Shown here: piece by piece, positions 31,104 to 39,856 of the stretch | Numbering within the stretch: the stretch's first letter is position 1 | Layout of the letters: each line of letters starts with the position of its first letter | Assembly: GCF_022788655.1 (NCBI RefSeq) | Contig: NZ_CP084951.1 | Location: forward strand, 930,001 to 994,000 | Length of the DNA stretch: 64,000 nucleotides | Source of the DNA: Sulfitobacter indolifex | GTDB lineage: Bacteria; Pseudomonadota; Alphaproteobacteria; Rhodobacterales; Rhodobacteraceae | Reading direction: 5' to 3' | The notes under the pieces: generated by a model | What the model saw: only the letters and a program-made list of their open reading frames with translations | Told to the model about the DNA's origin: nothing | Database searches by the model: none | Translations under genes and position numbers: made by a program

Positions 31104-31531
31104 TGGCCGATGTTCTCCATACTGGCCCAAGGCTCCTGTGCGGGAAGGGCGTCGCCCTCTTGCAGCAGCTCGACCGAGATATTGTCGGGCGAGCGGACAA
31201 AGGCCATACGCCCGTCACGCGGTGGCCGGTTGATGGTCACCCCATTATCCTGCAACATCTGGCAGGTCTCATAGATATTCTCGACCGTATAGGCGAGATG
31301 GCCGAAGTGGCGGCTGTCGCTTGGCAACGCATCGTCGCCGTCCCAGTTGTAGGTCAGTTCAACATCCGCATGGCCATCGGCCTGATCCGGTGGGCAGAGA
31401 AAGACCAGCGTGAAGCGGCCACCCTCATTGTCGATGCGCCGCCGCTCAATAAGGCCCAGAAGTTTGTAAAATGCGATAGAGGCGTCGAGGTCTTTCACGC
31501 GCACCATTGTGTGCAGGTATTTGATGGGCAT
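31097..31531 (-). CDS. gloA: Lactoylglutathione lyase (glyoxalase I)
   Basis: A 144-residue VOC-fold protein with two beta-alpha-beta-beta-beta modules. LHTMVRVKDLDASIAFYKLLGL holds the first metal His, ADVELTYNWDG a Glu, GHLAYTVENIYETC a second His, and SPDNISVELLQ the last Glu. It converts the methylglyoxal-glutathione hemithioacetal to S-lactoylglutathione in the cytoplasm. It lies upstream of the DUF1194 pair with overlapping ends. Confidence 0.85.
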   Translation of the reverse strand: MPIKYLHTMVRVKDLDASIAFYKLLGLIERRRIDNEGGRFTLVFLCPPDQADGHADVELTYNWDGDDALPSDSRHFGHLAYTVENIYETCQMLQDNGVTINRPPRDGRMAFVRSPDNISVELLQEGDALPAQEPWASMENIGHW

Positions 31532-31559
31532 CGGTTTTCCTTTGGTCTGTTGCGGTCCG

Positions 31560-32903
31560 TCAGAACATGGATTGAAACCCCATATTCAGACCGAAATTCT
31601 CTGTCTCAAAGCGGGTGATGTTGGAATTTGTCTTCCGCGCTTCAAAGGTAAGTTTAGGGGCGAAACCGTAGGTGTCAAAGTCGGTAAACACCAGCGAGGT
31701 TGAAACCACCGCCCCAAGATCGGCGCGCGGGTCTGGGCCGTAAAGCGGATCGTCATACTGTTTGGCCTGCGCGTTCAGTGCGATCTGTGCCGTGGCCCCT
31801 AGCACCGGTTTGGCGAAAGTGTACTGCACCCCCGCTGACAGGGTCGTGTGCGTCAACGCGCGGCTGTCGGTATCGGTCCGCCCGACCTCGGCGTTCCATG
31901 ATAACCGGCCGCCGCTGGCCGTCGGACGCGCCCAATAGCTGCCCAGCGTCGCCGTCACACCCGAGCGTAGATCGCTGTCTTTGCGGTGCGAATAGCCAAG
32001 CCCGGCGTTCCACGAAAACAGGTGTTGCTCGGGCCGGGCGTATGTTTGCCGCCAATCGACCTTAACCTCATCGGCCAGCGGGTCATTTGCAGACCACAGG
32101 CGGCCAAAGCTCAGCGACAGAGTCTGGCGCGGGGCCTCTGGCCCTGTCGTAAAGTCGCGGCCAAACTGCGCCTGCACCCGACGAAAGGCAAAGTCCGGGG
32201 CGCTAACACCTGAGGGCACATCGCTGTCGGTGAAAACGGTGTGGCTTTCGGTCCAATTTAGCGCCACGAAATTACGCTCGGTTGAGCTGATGCCAAAATT
32301 GTAGCGCAGCGCGGTATTTTGGCGCAATACAACGCCCGAGATCGGCACCGCGGTGGGGTTGGTAAAGATCAGCCCGCCCAAGACAAAAGTGTTGTCGCTG
32401 GGCGCACCATTGACGTTGTCGCTGGGATCAAAGCTGAAGGACAGGTTCACCGACCATGGGTTTGTCGTGCTGACATAGCGATAGTCGCGGATGGCGCGGG
32501 CGCGGGTACGCGCGTCAGGGGCCACATGCGCCGCGCGGCGCAACCAGAATTGCGCCCGTGTTTTCGCCCCATCTGAAGACAGTGCCTGCGCCATGGCCAT
32601 CGCCGCGCCATAGCGCTCAACCGGTCGGTCGGCGGTCTGCCAGCCCTGACGTGCGGCTTGGCGGGCACGGGTGTTGTCGCCCATCGTGCGCCGGGCGTAG
32701 GCATTTAGGATTAGGCTGGTGCTGTCTTTGGGGTCGCGCAGCACCAGCACATCGGTGATCTGTGCTGCAGCCTGCGCATGACCACGCGAAAGCAGCCGCG
32801 CGGCAGTCAGCCGCGCGGCCTCTGGTTCAAGCGTGGATTGCGCTGCGCCATGGCCCCCGACTGTCAGGCTCAGCGCAGCGGCGAGGGCCAGCTTTTGCAT
32901 CAT
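31560..32903 (-). CDS. Slam-like outer-membrane protein (surface lipoprotein assembly modifier)
   Basis: A 447-residue protein with a Sec signal (LALAAALSLTVGGHGAAQ), a TPR-like helical N-terminal domain (about residues 25-145), and a C-terminal beta-barrel. The barrel begins NPWSVNLSFSFDPSDNVNGAP, the hallmark opening of Slam barrels (DUF560), and ends with a terminal Phe (GFQSMF), a BAM recognition signal. Slam proteins (proposed type XI secretion) move lipoproteins to the cell surface. The start overlaps the stop of the upstream TbpB-like lipoprotein by four bases, so substrate and exporter are coupled. Function here is inferred from this pairing. Confidence 0.82.
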   Translation of the reverse strand: MMQKLALAAALSLTVGGHGAAQSTLEPEAARLTAARLLSRGHAQAAAQITDVLVLRDPKDSTSLILNAYARRTMGDNTRARQAARQGWQTADRPVERYGAAMAMAQALSSDGAKTRAQFWLRRAAHVAPDARTRARAIRDYRYVSTTNPWSVNLSFSFDPSDNVNGAPSDNTFVLGGLIFTNPTAVPISGVVLRQNTALRYNFGISSTERNFVALNWTESHTVFTDSDVPSGVSAPDFAFRRVQAQFGRDFTTGPEAPRQTLSLSFGRLWSANDPLADEVKVDWRQTYARPEQHLFSWNAGLGYSHRKDSDLRSGVTATLGSYWARPTASGGRLSWNAEVGRTDTDSRALTHTTLSAGVQYTFAKPVLGATAQIALNAQAKQYDDPLYGPDPRADLGAVVSTSLVFTDFDTYGFAPKLTFEARKTNSNITRFETENFGLNMGFQSMF

Positions 32904-33754
32904 TGTGTGGCGATGAAACCGCCAACTTCCCGTGTTTCAGACCCTTCAACAAAGACGATACCTGCGATCTCGCTCCCGTTCGGTCCGGCGAAGACGCCCT
33001 GCCAATTGCCGCTTGCGCCTGTTGTCGTTCCGGTGCCGTCAATCTCGGTAGCGGTTGCCGACCCAATGTTGCTGTTGTCAAAATCAATGGTCGTATCGGT
33101 CAGCGAAATGAACCCGTCCAGCGCCCCGATGCGCTGACCGTTAACGTTATAGACCTCACGGTTGCCGATCGAACCACCCGCAGCGCCAACGACATCGAAA
33201 TCATTAAAATCGACCCGCAGGTTCGCATCTCCCGTAACGAAGGTCACGCCATCGTTCGTCCCATCACGTGTCGTGCGGACGGCGGCATATTCACCATTGT
33301 AGGAATAGATGCCCGACGAAGGCAGGTTTGGCCGATTGCCAAGGCGTTGTGCACCCGCACCGCCGTAGCCAAATTCGATATAGCCGTTGGTCCCGGCAGC
33401 GGCGACCTGCGATGCACCAGAGTCAGAACGGCGGAAGACCGCAAAGTACTGGACTTCATTGGTGCCCGCCTTTGGAGCGCTCTCATAGGCGTCAAAATTA
33501 TTCGAGAAATTTTCCTGAGCAATCCGCTCATAAGCGTTATCGGGGTCATCAAAGGGGATGTTGTTGAGCGTTAATGTATCGGTCGTGGGATCGTAGGTGA
33601 TGTTGTTCAGCGTCATAGTGTCGTTGCTCTCAGCAAAATAAACACTGTCGCTGCCCGCTTCGGTGTCGCCACCGCCTTCGCCGCCGAAAGGAGGCGTTCC
33701 ACCACAAGCCGAAAGCCCCAAGCCGAGCGCAAGGCCCATCCAAATCCGTGTCAT
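32900..33754 (-). CDS. TbpB-like surface lipoprotein, probable Slam substrate
   Basis: A 284-residue lipoprotein: lipobox LSAC with Cys17, then a Gly-rich linker. The body is rich in Asp, Thr and Asn with repeated NNI/TLTLNN strands, and a C-terminal beta-barrel domain contains GNWQGVFAGPNGSEIAGIVFVEGSETREVGGFIATQ. The pattern of an FxGPxxxExxG motif followed by a GGF end is that of the C-lobe barrel of TbpB-type proteins, recognised by Slam. The ligand cannot be assigned; transferrin itself is implausible in a marine bacterium. I chose the ATG at 33754 with GAGG at the right distance over a TTG five codons upstream. Confidence 0.75.
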   Translation of the reverse strand: MTRIWMGLALGLGLSACGGTPPFGGEGGGDTEAGSDSVYFAESNDTMTLNNITYDPTTDTLTLNNIPFDDPDNAYERIAQENFSNNFDAYESAPKAGTNEVQYFAVFRRSDSGASQVAAAGTNGYIEFGYGGAGAQRLGNRPNLPSSGIYSYNGEYAAVRTTRDGTNDGVTFVTGDANLRVDFNDFDVVGAAGGSIGNREVYNVNGQRIGALDGFISLTDTTIDFDNSNIGSATATEIDGTGTTTGASGNWQGVFAGPNGSEIAGIVFVEGSETREVGGFIATQ

Positions 33755-33948
33755 ATTGCGCTGCCTCAATTTCTGCGTCTGCTTGTTTTGCCAAACTGTC
33801 CCAAAGCGGCACCTATTCTGTCAACGTGCTTGCGCCGTGTCGGGCAACTTGGGGCCGGAGTGAAGCTGAAAAGCAATAGCGCGCCGCTTGAGGAACACGC
33901 CCCGTGCGGCTATGCAGAAGAAAATGCCAAAATGACGAGGGTCGCCGC

Positions 33949-34782
33949 GTGAAACAATACCATGATGCCCTGCGCGAAGTGCTGGACCAGGGGGTGACCT
34001 CGACCGACCGTACCGGGACGGGCACGATCTCTCATTTCGGGATGCAGCAGCGCTACCGGATGGCCGATGGCTTCCCATTGGTTACGACTAAAAAGCTGCA
34101 TCTGAAATCCATCGTGCATGAGCTTTTGTGGTTCCTCGCAGGTGATACCAATATCGCCTATCTCAGGCAAAACGGTGTCTCCATTTGGAACGAATGGGCG
34201 GATGAGGATGGCGATCTTGGCCCGGTCTATGGTCACCAATGGCGGCGCTTCCCCATGGTGGGCGAACCCATGCCCCAGCCTGACGGCACGGTGCTGCACC
34301 GCGCGGGCCAAGTTGATCAAATCGCCAAATTGGTAGACGCGATCCGTGCCACCCCCGACAGCCGCCGCCTGATCGTTTCAGCTTGGAACCCTGGGGAGGT
34401 TGATCAGATGGCGTTGCCGCCTTGCCACACCCTGTGGCAAGTACGCATCGCAGGCGGCAAGCTGCATCTGCAGCTTTACCAACGCTCGGCTGATATGTTT
34501 CTGGGTGTGCCGTTCAACATCGCCTCTTACGCGCTGTTGTTGGAAATGCTGGCCCACGTTACCGGCTACGCGCCCGGTGATTTCGTGCATTCTATGGGCG
34601 ACGCGCATATCTATTCTAACCACGTAGAGCAGGTGCAGACCCAGCTTGCACGAACACCCAAAGCGCTGCCGAAGCTGCGGATTAACCGCAAGGTCAGCTC
34701 AATCTTTGATTTCCGCTATGAGGATTTCACTTTCGACGGCTATGACCCAAACCCTGCGATCAAAGCGCCGGTGGCTGTCTGA
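33949..34782 (+). CDS. thyA: Thymidylate synthase
   Basis: The 277-residue enzyme methylates dUMP to dTMP using methylene-tetrahydrofolate. [19 protein letters not shown] is the phosphate-binding region, [11 protein letters not shown] carries the nucleophilic Cys, and [20 protein letters not shown] is the substrate-binding segment. The start is a GTG at 33949, giving the usual [14 protein letters not shown] opening; an ATG 45 bases upstream would add residues not found in the family. It overlaps folA by one base. Confidence 0.95.
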   Translation: MKQYHDALREVLDQGVTSTDRTGTGTISHFGMQQRYRMADGFPLVTTKKLHLKSIVHELLWFLAGDTNIAYLRQNGVSIWNEWADEDGDLGPVYGHQWRRFPMVGEPMPQPDGTVLHRAGQVDQIAKLVDAIRATPDSRRLIVSAWNPGEVDQMALPPCHTLWQVRIAGGKLHLQLYQRSADMFLGVPFNIASYALLLEMLAHVTGYAPGDFVHSMGDAHIYSNHVEQVQTQLARTPKALPKLRINRKVSSIFDFRYEDFTFDGYDPNPAIKAPVAV

Positions 34783-35261
34783 TGCTCAGCCTGATCGTCG
34801 CCCGCGCCCGCAACGGTGCCATTGGTAAAGATGGCGATATCCCATGGTCCTTGCCCGAAGACCTAAAGTTTTTTCAGCGTGAAACCACCGGCGGGGCGAT
34901 CATCATGGGCCGCCGCACATGGGAAAGCCTGCCGTTCAAGCCGCTGAAAAATAGACTGAATTGCGTGGTTTCCAGCGCTGATATTGATGGGGTCCATGTA
35001 GCGCGCGACCCGCAAGCGGCCTTGGGTTATTGCGCGGCAGAGGGGTATCGCCGTGTCTATGGCATCGGGGGGGAGGGGATCTATCGCGCGCTTTTGCCTT
35101 TGGCAGATCGGCTTTTGGTCACTGAAGTTGATGTGGAAATCGACGGCGCTGACGCGTTCTTTCCGGATTTCGATCCCAATGAATGGATTGAACTGGGGAA
35201 CCTATGCCTACGCCCTGAAGGCCCACGCGCCATCGCGCGCGAATGGCTGCGCCGCAGCTGA
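34782..35261 (+). CDS. folA: Dihydrofolate reductase
   Basis: A 159-residue enzyme that regenerates tetrahydrofolate consumed by thymidylate synthase. SLIVARARNGAIGKDGDIPWSLPEDLKFFQRETTGG includes the Trp-containing M20 loop and the substrate Asp/Glu position. IIMGRRTWESLP binds NADPH, and YGIGGEGIYRALLPLADRLLVTEV carries the GGxxIY motif. The ATG overlaps the thyA stop (TGATG), so the two are translated in turn. Confidence 0.95.
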   Translation: MLSLIVARARNGAIGKDGDIPWSLPEDLKFFQRETTGGAIIMGRRTWESLPFKPLKNRLNCVVSSADIDGVHVARDPQAALGYCAAEGYRRVYGIGGEGIYRALLPLADRLLVTEVDVEIDGADAFFPDFDPNEWIELGNLCLRPEGPRAIAREWLRRS

Positions 35262-35304
35262 CACACCATTGACATACGCCGTGCGGCGGGCATGACTGCG
35301 GATC

Positions 35305-36489
35305 ATGTTTGATCTCTCTGCGCCCCCCGAGGGTTTTGTCGAAAATCCCTTTCCGCACTATGACCGTTTGCTGCGTGAGGCCCCAGTGCTGCCGCAGCCC
35401 GATGGGTCTGTGCTGATCTGCCGCCATGCGGATCTGAATGCGATCTACCGCGACACAACGCTTTATATATCCGACAAAAAGCTGGCCTTCGCCCCCAGGT
35501 TTGGCCCCGGCAGCGCGCTGTTTGAGCATCACACCACTAGCCTTGTCTTTAACGACCCGCCACTGCACACCCGCGTGCGGCGGATCATGACCTCGGCCTT
35601 GACGCCCAAAGCATTGGCGCGGATGGAGCCGGGACTGATCGCTACCGTGGATCACCTGCTGGAAGAGCTTGGCCCCACGCCGGACCTGATCGACGACTAT
35701 GCCAGCTGCATCCCAGTGCAGATCATCGGCAATCTGCTCGACGTGCCGATGGAGGAACGCGGCCCCCTGCGCGACTGGTCGCTTGCGATCCTCGGGGCGT
35801 TAGAGCCAACGCTAAGTTCTGCGGAACTCGATGCTGGTCACACAGCGGTCCGCGAGTTCAAAGCCTACCTTCAAGACCTCGTGGCGCGACGCCGGGCCTC
35901 ACCGGGGGACCCCGAGACCGATGTGTTGACCCGGCTGATTGCTGGCGATGAGGGTGGGCAACTGACTGAGATCGAGTTAATCCAGAACTGCATATTCATC
36001 CTCAACGCAGGCCATGAGACGACGACCAACCTTATCGGCAGCGCGTTGGCATTACTTCATGACCACCCGGACCAAAAGGCACGGCTGCTGGCCGAACCTG
36101 CGCTGATCGGTCCCTGCATCGAAGAAGTGCTGCGCTTTCGTTCACCGAACCAGTTTGGCAACCGTGAAACCACGTCCCCGGTGAGTTTGGGGGGCGTGGA
36201 GATAGCCGCAGGCAGCAACCTGCATCTTTGCATCGGTGCCGCGAACCGTGATCCAGAAGTCTTTGATCATCCGACTGAATTTGACATCGCGCGCAAACCC
36301 AACAGGCATCTTGCTTTTGCCGGTGGTCCACATGTTTGCGTAGGCCTTACCTTGGCGCGGATGGAAGGCAAGATTGCCTTGGAACGCTTCCTGAACCGAT
36401 ACCCGACCTATGAAATTGGCGACGGGCGCAAGGGCGGGGGACGGATACGTTTTCATGGGTATGCCGCACTTCCCGCTCGTTTGCGCTGA
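35305..36489 (+). CDS. Cytochrome P450
   Basis: A 394-residue soluble bacterial P450. LNAGHETTTNLIGSAL is the I-helix with the oxygen-activating Thr, EEVLRFRSPNQ the ExxR motif, and FAGGPHVCVGLTLARMEGK the heme loop with Cys345 as thiolate ligand. There is no membrane anchor. No ferredoxin or reductase gene is nearby, so electrons must come from elsewhere. The substrate is not predictable; family members hydroxylate terpenoids, alkanes, fatty acids or aromatics. It starts 43 bases after folA. Confidence 0.9.
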   Translation: MFDLSAPPEGFVENPFPHYDRLLREAPVLPQPDGSVLICRHADLNAIYRDTTLYISDKKLAFAPRFGPGSALFEHHTTSLVFNDPPLHTRVRRIMTSALTPKALARMEPGLIATVDHLLEELGPTPDLIDDYASCIPVQIIGNLLDVPMEERGPLRDWSLAILGALEPTLSSAELDAGHTAVREFKAYLQDLVARRRASPGDPETDVLTRLIAGDEGGQLTEIELIQNCIFILNAGHETTTNLIGSALALLHDHPDQKARLLAEPALIGPCIEEVLRFRSPNQFGNRETTSPVSLGGVEIAAGSNLHLCIGAANRDPEVFDHPTEFDIARKPNRHLAFAGGPHVCVGLTLARMEGKIALERFLNRYPTYEIGDGRKGGGRIRFHGYAALPARLR

Positions 36490-36538
36490 GCAAAGTACCC
36501 GATAAAAGACTGGACTTGGTGAAACTGCCTCGGCAATC

Positions 36539-36567
36539 ATTGCTGTATTGAACATAAGTACAGTAAT
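36539..36567. promoter_or_regulatory. Imperfect dyad upstream of the Cys-rich secreted protein gene
   Basis: ATTGCTGTA (36539-36547) and TACAGTAAT (36559-36567) form nine-base arms with one mismatch around an 11-base spacer, ending 14 bases before the ATG at 36582. It is AT-rich against its surroundings and could be an operator. No regulator can be named. Confidence 0.4.
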
Positions 36568-36581
36568 TTGCGAGGATTATC

Positions 36582-36908
36582 ATGCGTCTAACTACAGCAC
36601 TTGCAGCAGCCGTAGGGCTCTTTTCTGCGACTTTAGCCGGTGAGGTTTCTGCCGAACCCAAGGTTTACGCCTATCCCAGCAGCGCCAATTTCTGCCCCGC
36701 CGGGTTGCAGCCCATTACCATATCTGGCGTCATTTGCTGCGGCACCCCAAACCAAACCATGACCTACGCCGAGGTCCAAGCCCATCCCGTCGTGCGCCGA
36801 CAGCACGCCGTCCGCCGACAGCACGTCGTTAAGGCGCGTCATTCAACACCGCGCCGCTCGGCTCGGGTGCCCTGCCCAGTCGGGGCGAAGGGGTGTTCGT
36901 ACGACTGA
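36582..36908 (+). CDS. Small secreted Cys-containing basic protein, 108 aa
   Basis: The signal peptide MRLTTALAAAVGLFSATLAGEVSA leads to a mature protein with five Cys (FCPAGL, ICCGTP, PCPVGAKGCS), likely forming disulfides in the periplasm. A middle repeated segment, RRQHAVRRQHVVKARH, is Arg/His rich and contains a near-exact duplication of RRQHxV. I do not recognise a family. AGGA precedes the ATG, and a strong terminator follows. Confidence 0.65.
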   Translation: MRLTTALAAAVGLFSATLAGEVSAEPKVYAYPSSANFCPAGLQPITISGVICCGTPNQTMTYAEVQAHPVVRRQHAVRRQHVVKARHSTPRRSARVPCPVGAKGCSYD

Positions 36909-36919
36909 CTTTGCAAGCA

Positions 36920-36950
36920 ACGCCCGGCGCGGGACGCCGGGTGTTATTTT
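36920..36950 (+). terminator. Rho-independent terminator after the Cys-rich protein gene
   Basis: ACGCCCGGCG and CGCCGGGTGT pair over ten positions, one of them G-T, around a CGGGA loop. A TATTTT tract follows immediately. Confidence 0.75.
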
Positions 36951-36962
36951 GCGATGTTTTGG

Positions 36963-37170
36963 TTAGAGCAGGGCAAGCTCGGTGGCCATTTGGCGACCCT
37001 CGCGCCCGTCGGTCAGCTCATAGCTGACTTTTTGGTCGTCCGCCAAGCCGGTCAAGCCTGAGCGTTCTACCGTTGAGATGTGAACGAATACATCGTTACC
37101 GCCACTTTCGGGGGCGATGAACCCCGTAACTTTTGGTCGTGTTAAATCATTTCACGGTGCCAGTTGGCAT
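36963..37170 (-). pseudogene. Cold-shock protein (Csp) pseudogene with in-frame stop and frameshift
   Basis: Read on the minus strand from ATG at 37170, the DNA encodes MPTGTVK, then a TGA where Csp proteins have the Trp of KWFN. FNTT follows, then KSYGV with Ser for the expected Gly of KGYGF. An extra G in a GGGG run shifts the frame. After removing one G, the rest reads IAPESGGNDVFVHIS and continues in a typical Csp sequence to TAA at 36963-36965, ending MATELALL. The second RNA-binding motif (VFVHIS) is intact but unreachable. Two lesions in one 69-codon gene make a simple sequencing error less likely, though not excluded. Confidence 0.8.
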
Positions 37171-37339
37171 AATCTCCGCGCCTCCTTTGTCTTTGACGTA
37201 TCTGCGCAAGGCAGGATGGCGAAAGCGATTGAATTGCGACCCGCCATAAGAGAAAGATCGCGCGAACTTGGGGGAAATCAAGCAGTCCGGGGCGATACCT
37301 GCGGATGGCCCAGAAATTGCGGAACTGAAGGAGTTGGAT

Positions 37340-37660
37340 GTGTTAATTTATGGCCTGAAAAACTGTGACACCTGCCGCAAAGCCAATAAAGCGCTGCCAC
37401 AAGCGCAGCTGATTGACGTGCGCGAAGAGGGTGTGCCGGAGGCCGTCTTGACACAGGCCTACGAGCGTTTCGGTACGGCCCTGCTGAATACGCGCTCGAC
37501 AACTTGGCGCGGGCTGGACGATGAGGCGCGTGCAGAAGAACCCCTTGCATTGATCAAAGCCTACCCCGCGCTGATGAAACGGCCACTGATCGCAGGCGGA
37601 GATGCGCTTTTTTTAGGTTGGAACAATGATATAGAGGGTGAAGTTAAGGCAATGCTTTAA
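37340..37660 (+). CDS. ArsC/Spx-like thioredoxin-fold protein
   Basis: A 106-residue thioredoxin-fold protein opening LIYGLKNCDTCRKANKALPQ, with Cys-x-x-Cys at the active site. LMKRPLIAGGDALFLGW carries the RP motif typical of the ArsC/Spx/YffB family. Members are glutathione-dependent arsenate reductases or proteins of unknown redox role; with no ars genes nearby, the YffB-like group is as likely as ArsC. The start is GTG at 37340, since GAAGGAG precedes it. Its stop overlaps the convergent DoxX stop by four bases. Confidence 0.78.
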   Translation: MLIYGLKNCDTCRKANKALPQAQLIDVREEGVPEAVLTQAYERFGTALLNTRSTTWRGLDDEARAEEPLALIKAYPALMKRPLIAGGDALFLGWNNDIEGEVKAML

Positions 37661-38196
37661 CTTCGTGGCGCTAAGAGCCGATCCAGAGACAGCGGGCCCG
37701 CGCCCTTTAGAATGAGAACCGAGAGCAAGAAGACCCAAAGTGCCCGTTGATCTAGAATTTGGCCGTCGGAAAACCTGTCGAACCAAGCGCCGAGCGCGTC
37801 CCATTGGCCATGACCATAGAGGTCCGTCAATGATTGAACGGCGATAAAACCGATCATCCCAAACGCGGCCAGCCGGGTGAGCAGACCAAGAACAATCAAC
37901 AGAGGTAGTATGAACTCCGCCAATGTCCCTGCCACAACGACCGCCCAGTGAAACAGCCCAAACGCATCGCTGTTATAGCCCACTGCTTCAAAGGCGCGGG
38001 GGAAAATCTGCGCATAGGCGCCGGTGGGAGGGCTGAAAATGCCCAACGGGCCATCCCCGAGCTTTGTCAAACCAGCATTCAGGAAATAGACCAACAGCAC
38101 CGCGGCAAATAGGAGGCGGGCAAGGCTGGGGAGCAGCCAATCAGCAGCTTCCAGACGGGCGGTGGCAGTGCGGTAAAGGCTTAAGTGCGGGGTCAT
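37657..38196 (-). CDS. DoxX family membrane protein of the bufferin operon
   Basis: A 179-residue protein with four predicted membrane helices, for example [23 protein letters not shown] and [28 protein letters not shown]. DoxX proteins are associated with respiratory quinone and redox membrane functions and regularly accompany DUF692, DUF2063 and DUF2282 genes. It overlaps bufC by four bases (ATGA), so it is the last gene of that operon. Confidence 0.8.
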   Translation of the reverse strand: MTPHLSLYRTATARLEAADWLLPSLARLLFAAVLLVYFLNAGLTKLGDGPLGIFSPPTGAYAQIFPRAFEAVGYNSDAFGLFHWAVVVAGTLAEFILPLLIVLGLLTRLAAFGMIGFIAVQSLTDLYGHGQWDALGAWFDRFSDGQILDQRALWVFLLSVLILKGAGPLSLDRLLAPRS

Positions 38197-38951
38197 TCGC
38201 TGCCCTCCGGTGAGATTGCAGAGAATATGCCATGGCTCAGAGCGAGGGCCAGAGCGGCGCCTAAGTCAAAATCACTCCGTGCGGCAAGCGCGGCATCATG
38301 TGCGGGGCCAAACGACATACCTTCGGCGAGATGAGACAGCCATATGGCCCCTCCGGACGGGAGCAGATAGGGCGCGGGGTCATACGCAGGGCGGGTGATG
38401 ACCACGTCTTGCGCAGCGCTACGCGGCTTTGGTGCGCCATCGGTAAAATTGTAGCGCCAAATGTCGAAAAGGGGCCAATCCGACCGCAGAATGCGGGTCG
38501 CGGGCGCGATGTTGAACTGCGCTGCCATAAGTGCTTCTGGGGTGAGGTGCTGCAGGTCCTGCGGATCAAGCGGGGGCGCGTCGGCAGCGTGGTAGCTTGA
38601 CCGCAGTGCAAGATCGAGCCTTGCGGCATCGGCGAGGTAGCCGATTTTGGCCAGGGGCGCGAAACCTGCCAGAAATGCAGGGAATTCAGCACCGTAGTGC
38701 ATCATCATCGGTGATCTGGGCGGATGAGCCCGGACGTAAAGCGGGGCCAGTTCGGCAAAGTTGCGGGCGCCGATCAACTTGCGGACAAGCGGAAAGGCCA
38801 CTTCCAACGCTGCGATCAGGGAATGGGTAACGTTGTTGCGATAGACGCCATAACGCGCACCTGCGGGCCGCCCTTCGCCATCGCTTAGGTCTTGGGGCAC
38901 GGGGCGTGACGGATCAAGCAGTGCCGCGCGAAAGCTTGTTTGGTCGGTCAC
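38193..38951 (-). CDS. bufC: BufC, partner of the MNIO enzyme (DUF2063)
   Basis: A 252-residue DUF2063 protein with the typical start [55 protein letters not shown]. In bufferin pathways this protein binds the precursor peptide and the multinuclear iron enzyme BufB. It overlaps bufB and the DoxX gene by four bases on each side, so the three are strictly co-translated. Confidence 0.85.
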   Translation of the reverse strand: MTDQTSFRAALLDPSRPVPQDLSDGEGRPAGARYGVYRNNVTHSLIAALEVAFPLVRKLIGARNFAELAPLYVRAHPPRSPMMMHYGAEFPAFLAGFAPLAKIGYLADAARLDLALRSSYHAADAPPLDPQDLQHLTPEALMAAQFNIAPATRILRSDWPLFDIWRYNFTDGAPKPRSAAQDVVITRPAYDPAPYLLPSGGAIWLSHLAEGMSFGPAHDAALAARSDFDLGAALALALSHGIFSAISPEGSE

Positions 38952-39793
38952 GCCAACACCTGAGCGGCATGCTCAGCCTCGGCCCGCAGAACAGGCCATT
39001 GAGGCACATCATTGTCCCACTCGACCAGTACCGGCTTTGGTCCGGTCTGGGCCAGTGTGTAAGCAAGCAATTCCCAGACTGGACCAACAACCGCTTTGCC
39101 GTGGCTGTCGATCAGCAGAGGTGCACCGTGATCGTCGGTATCCTTGTCGTGCCCGCCGACATGGATCTCACCAATATGGTCGGTAGGGAAGGCATCTATG
39201 TAGTCCTGCGGTGATAGGCCAAGATTGGTCGCTGATATGAAGACATTGTTGACATCCAGCAAGAGCCCACAGGAGGTTCGCCGGGTAAGCTCGGTCAAAA
39301 AGTCAGTTTCAGACAAGTCGGATTCCGCAAAGGCGAGATAACTGGAGGGGTTTTCCAGCAGCATTTGCCGTCCAAGAACATCTTGGACTTGGTTAATGTG
39401 GGCCGTGACGCGCGCAAGCGTACCCTCAGTATAGGGTAGTGGCAGGAGATCGTTTAAATACTCCATCCCGTGCGTCGACCAAGCCAGATGTTCGGAGAAT
39501 GAGGCCGGTTGCGTACGATCGCAGAGGGTTTTGACACGCGCGAGGTGGTCCGTATCTAAGGGACCCTCACCGCCGATCGATAACCCAACACCATGAACCG
39601 ACAGGGCGAATTTCTCTTGCAGCGCGCGGAGCTGCGCGTGGGGGCGGCCGCCCTCACCCATGTAATTCTCGGCATGGACTTCGATCCATCGGACAGGGCC
39701 AGGATCGGTCATTAAGCCGTCGAAATGACTAGATTTAAATCCAACGCCGGGGGCATTGGGCAGTGTTGAGAGTGGGGGGGTATCATCACGCAT
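38948..39793 (-). CDS. bufB: BufB, multinuclear non-heme iron oxidative enzyme (DUF692)
   Basis: A 281-residue TIM-barrel of the DUF692/MNIO family, which includes MbnB of methanobactin synthesis. Candidate metal ligands occur in order: [61 protein letters not shown] and LVEWDNDVP. In the bufferin pathway this enzyme oxidises peptide Cys residues to thiooxazole-type heterocycles using iron and oxygen. The next two genes, BufC and DoxX, are coupled to it by overlaps. Confidence 0.88.
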   Translation of the reverse strand: MRDDTPPLSTLPNAPGVGFKSSHFDGLMTDPGPVRWIEVHAENYMGEGGRPHAQLRALQEKFALSVHGVGLSIGGEGPLDTDHLARVKTLCDRTQPASFSEHLAWSTHGMEYLNDLLPLPYTEGTLARVTAHINQVQDVLGRQMLLENPSSYLAFAESDLSETDFLTELTRRTSCGLLLDVNNVFISATNLGLSPQDYIDAFPTDHIGEIHVGGHDKDTDDHGAPLLIDSHGKAVVGPVWELLAYTLAQTGPKPVLVEWDNDVPQWPVLRAEAEHAAQVLA

Positions 39794-39821
39794 ATCGGCC
39801 TCCGACGTGTTGCGGGGCGGG

Positions 39822-39848
39822 GTTCCGGGCAGGGGTGCCGCCCGGAAC
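39822..39848 (-). terminator. Hairpin between bufA and bufB
   Basis: GTTCCGGGC and GCCCGGAAC form a perfect nine-bp stem with a nine-base loop, just after the bufA stop. No T-tract follows on the minus strand, so it probably gives partial termination or protects the bufA message, allowing more peptide than enzyme. Confidence 0.55.
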
Positions 39849-39856
39849 GCTATAGA

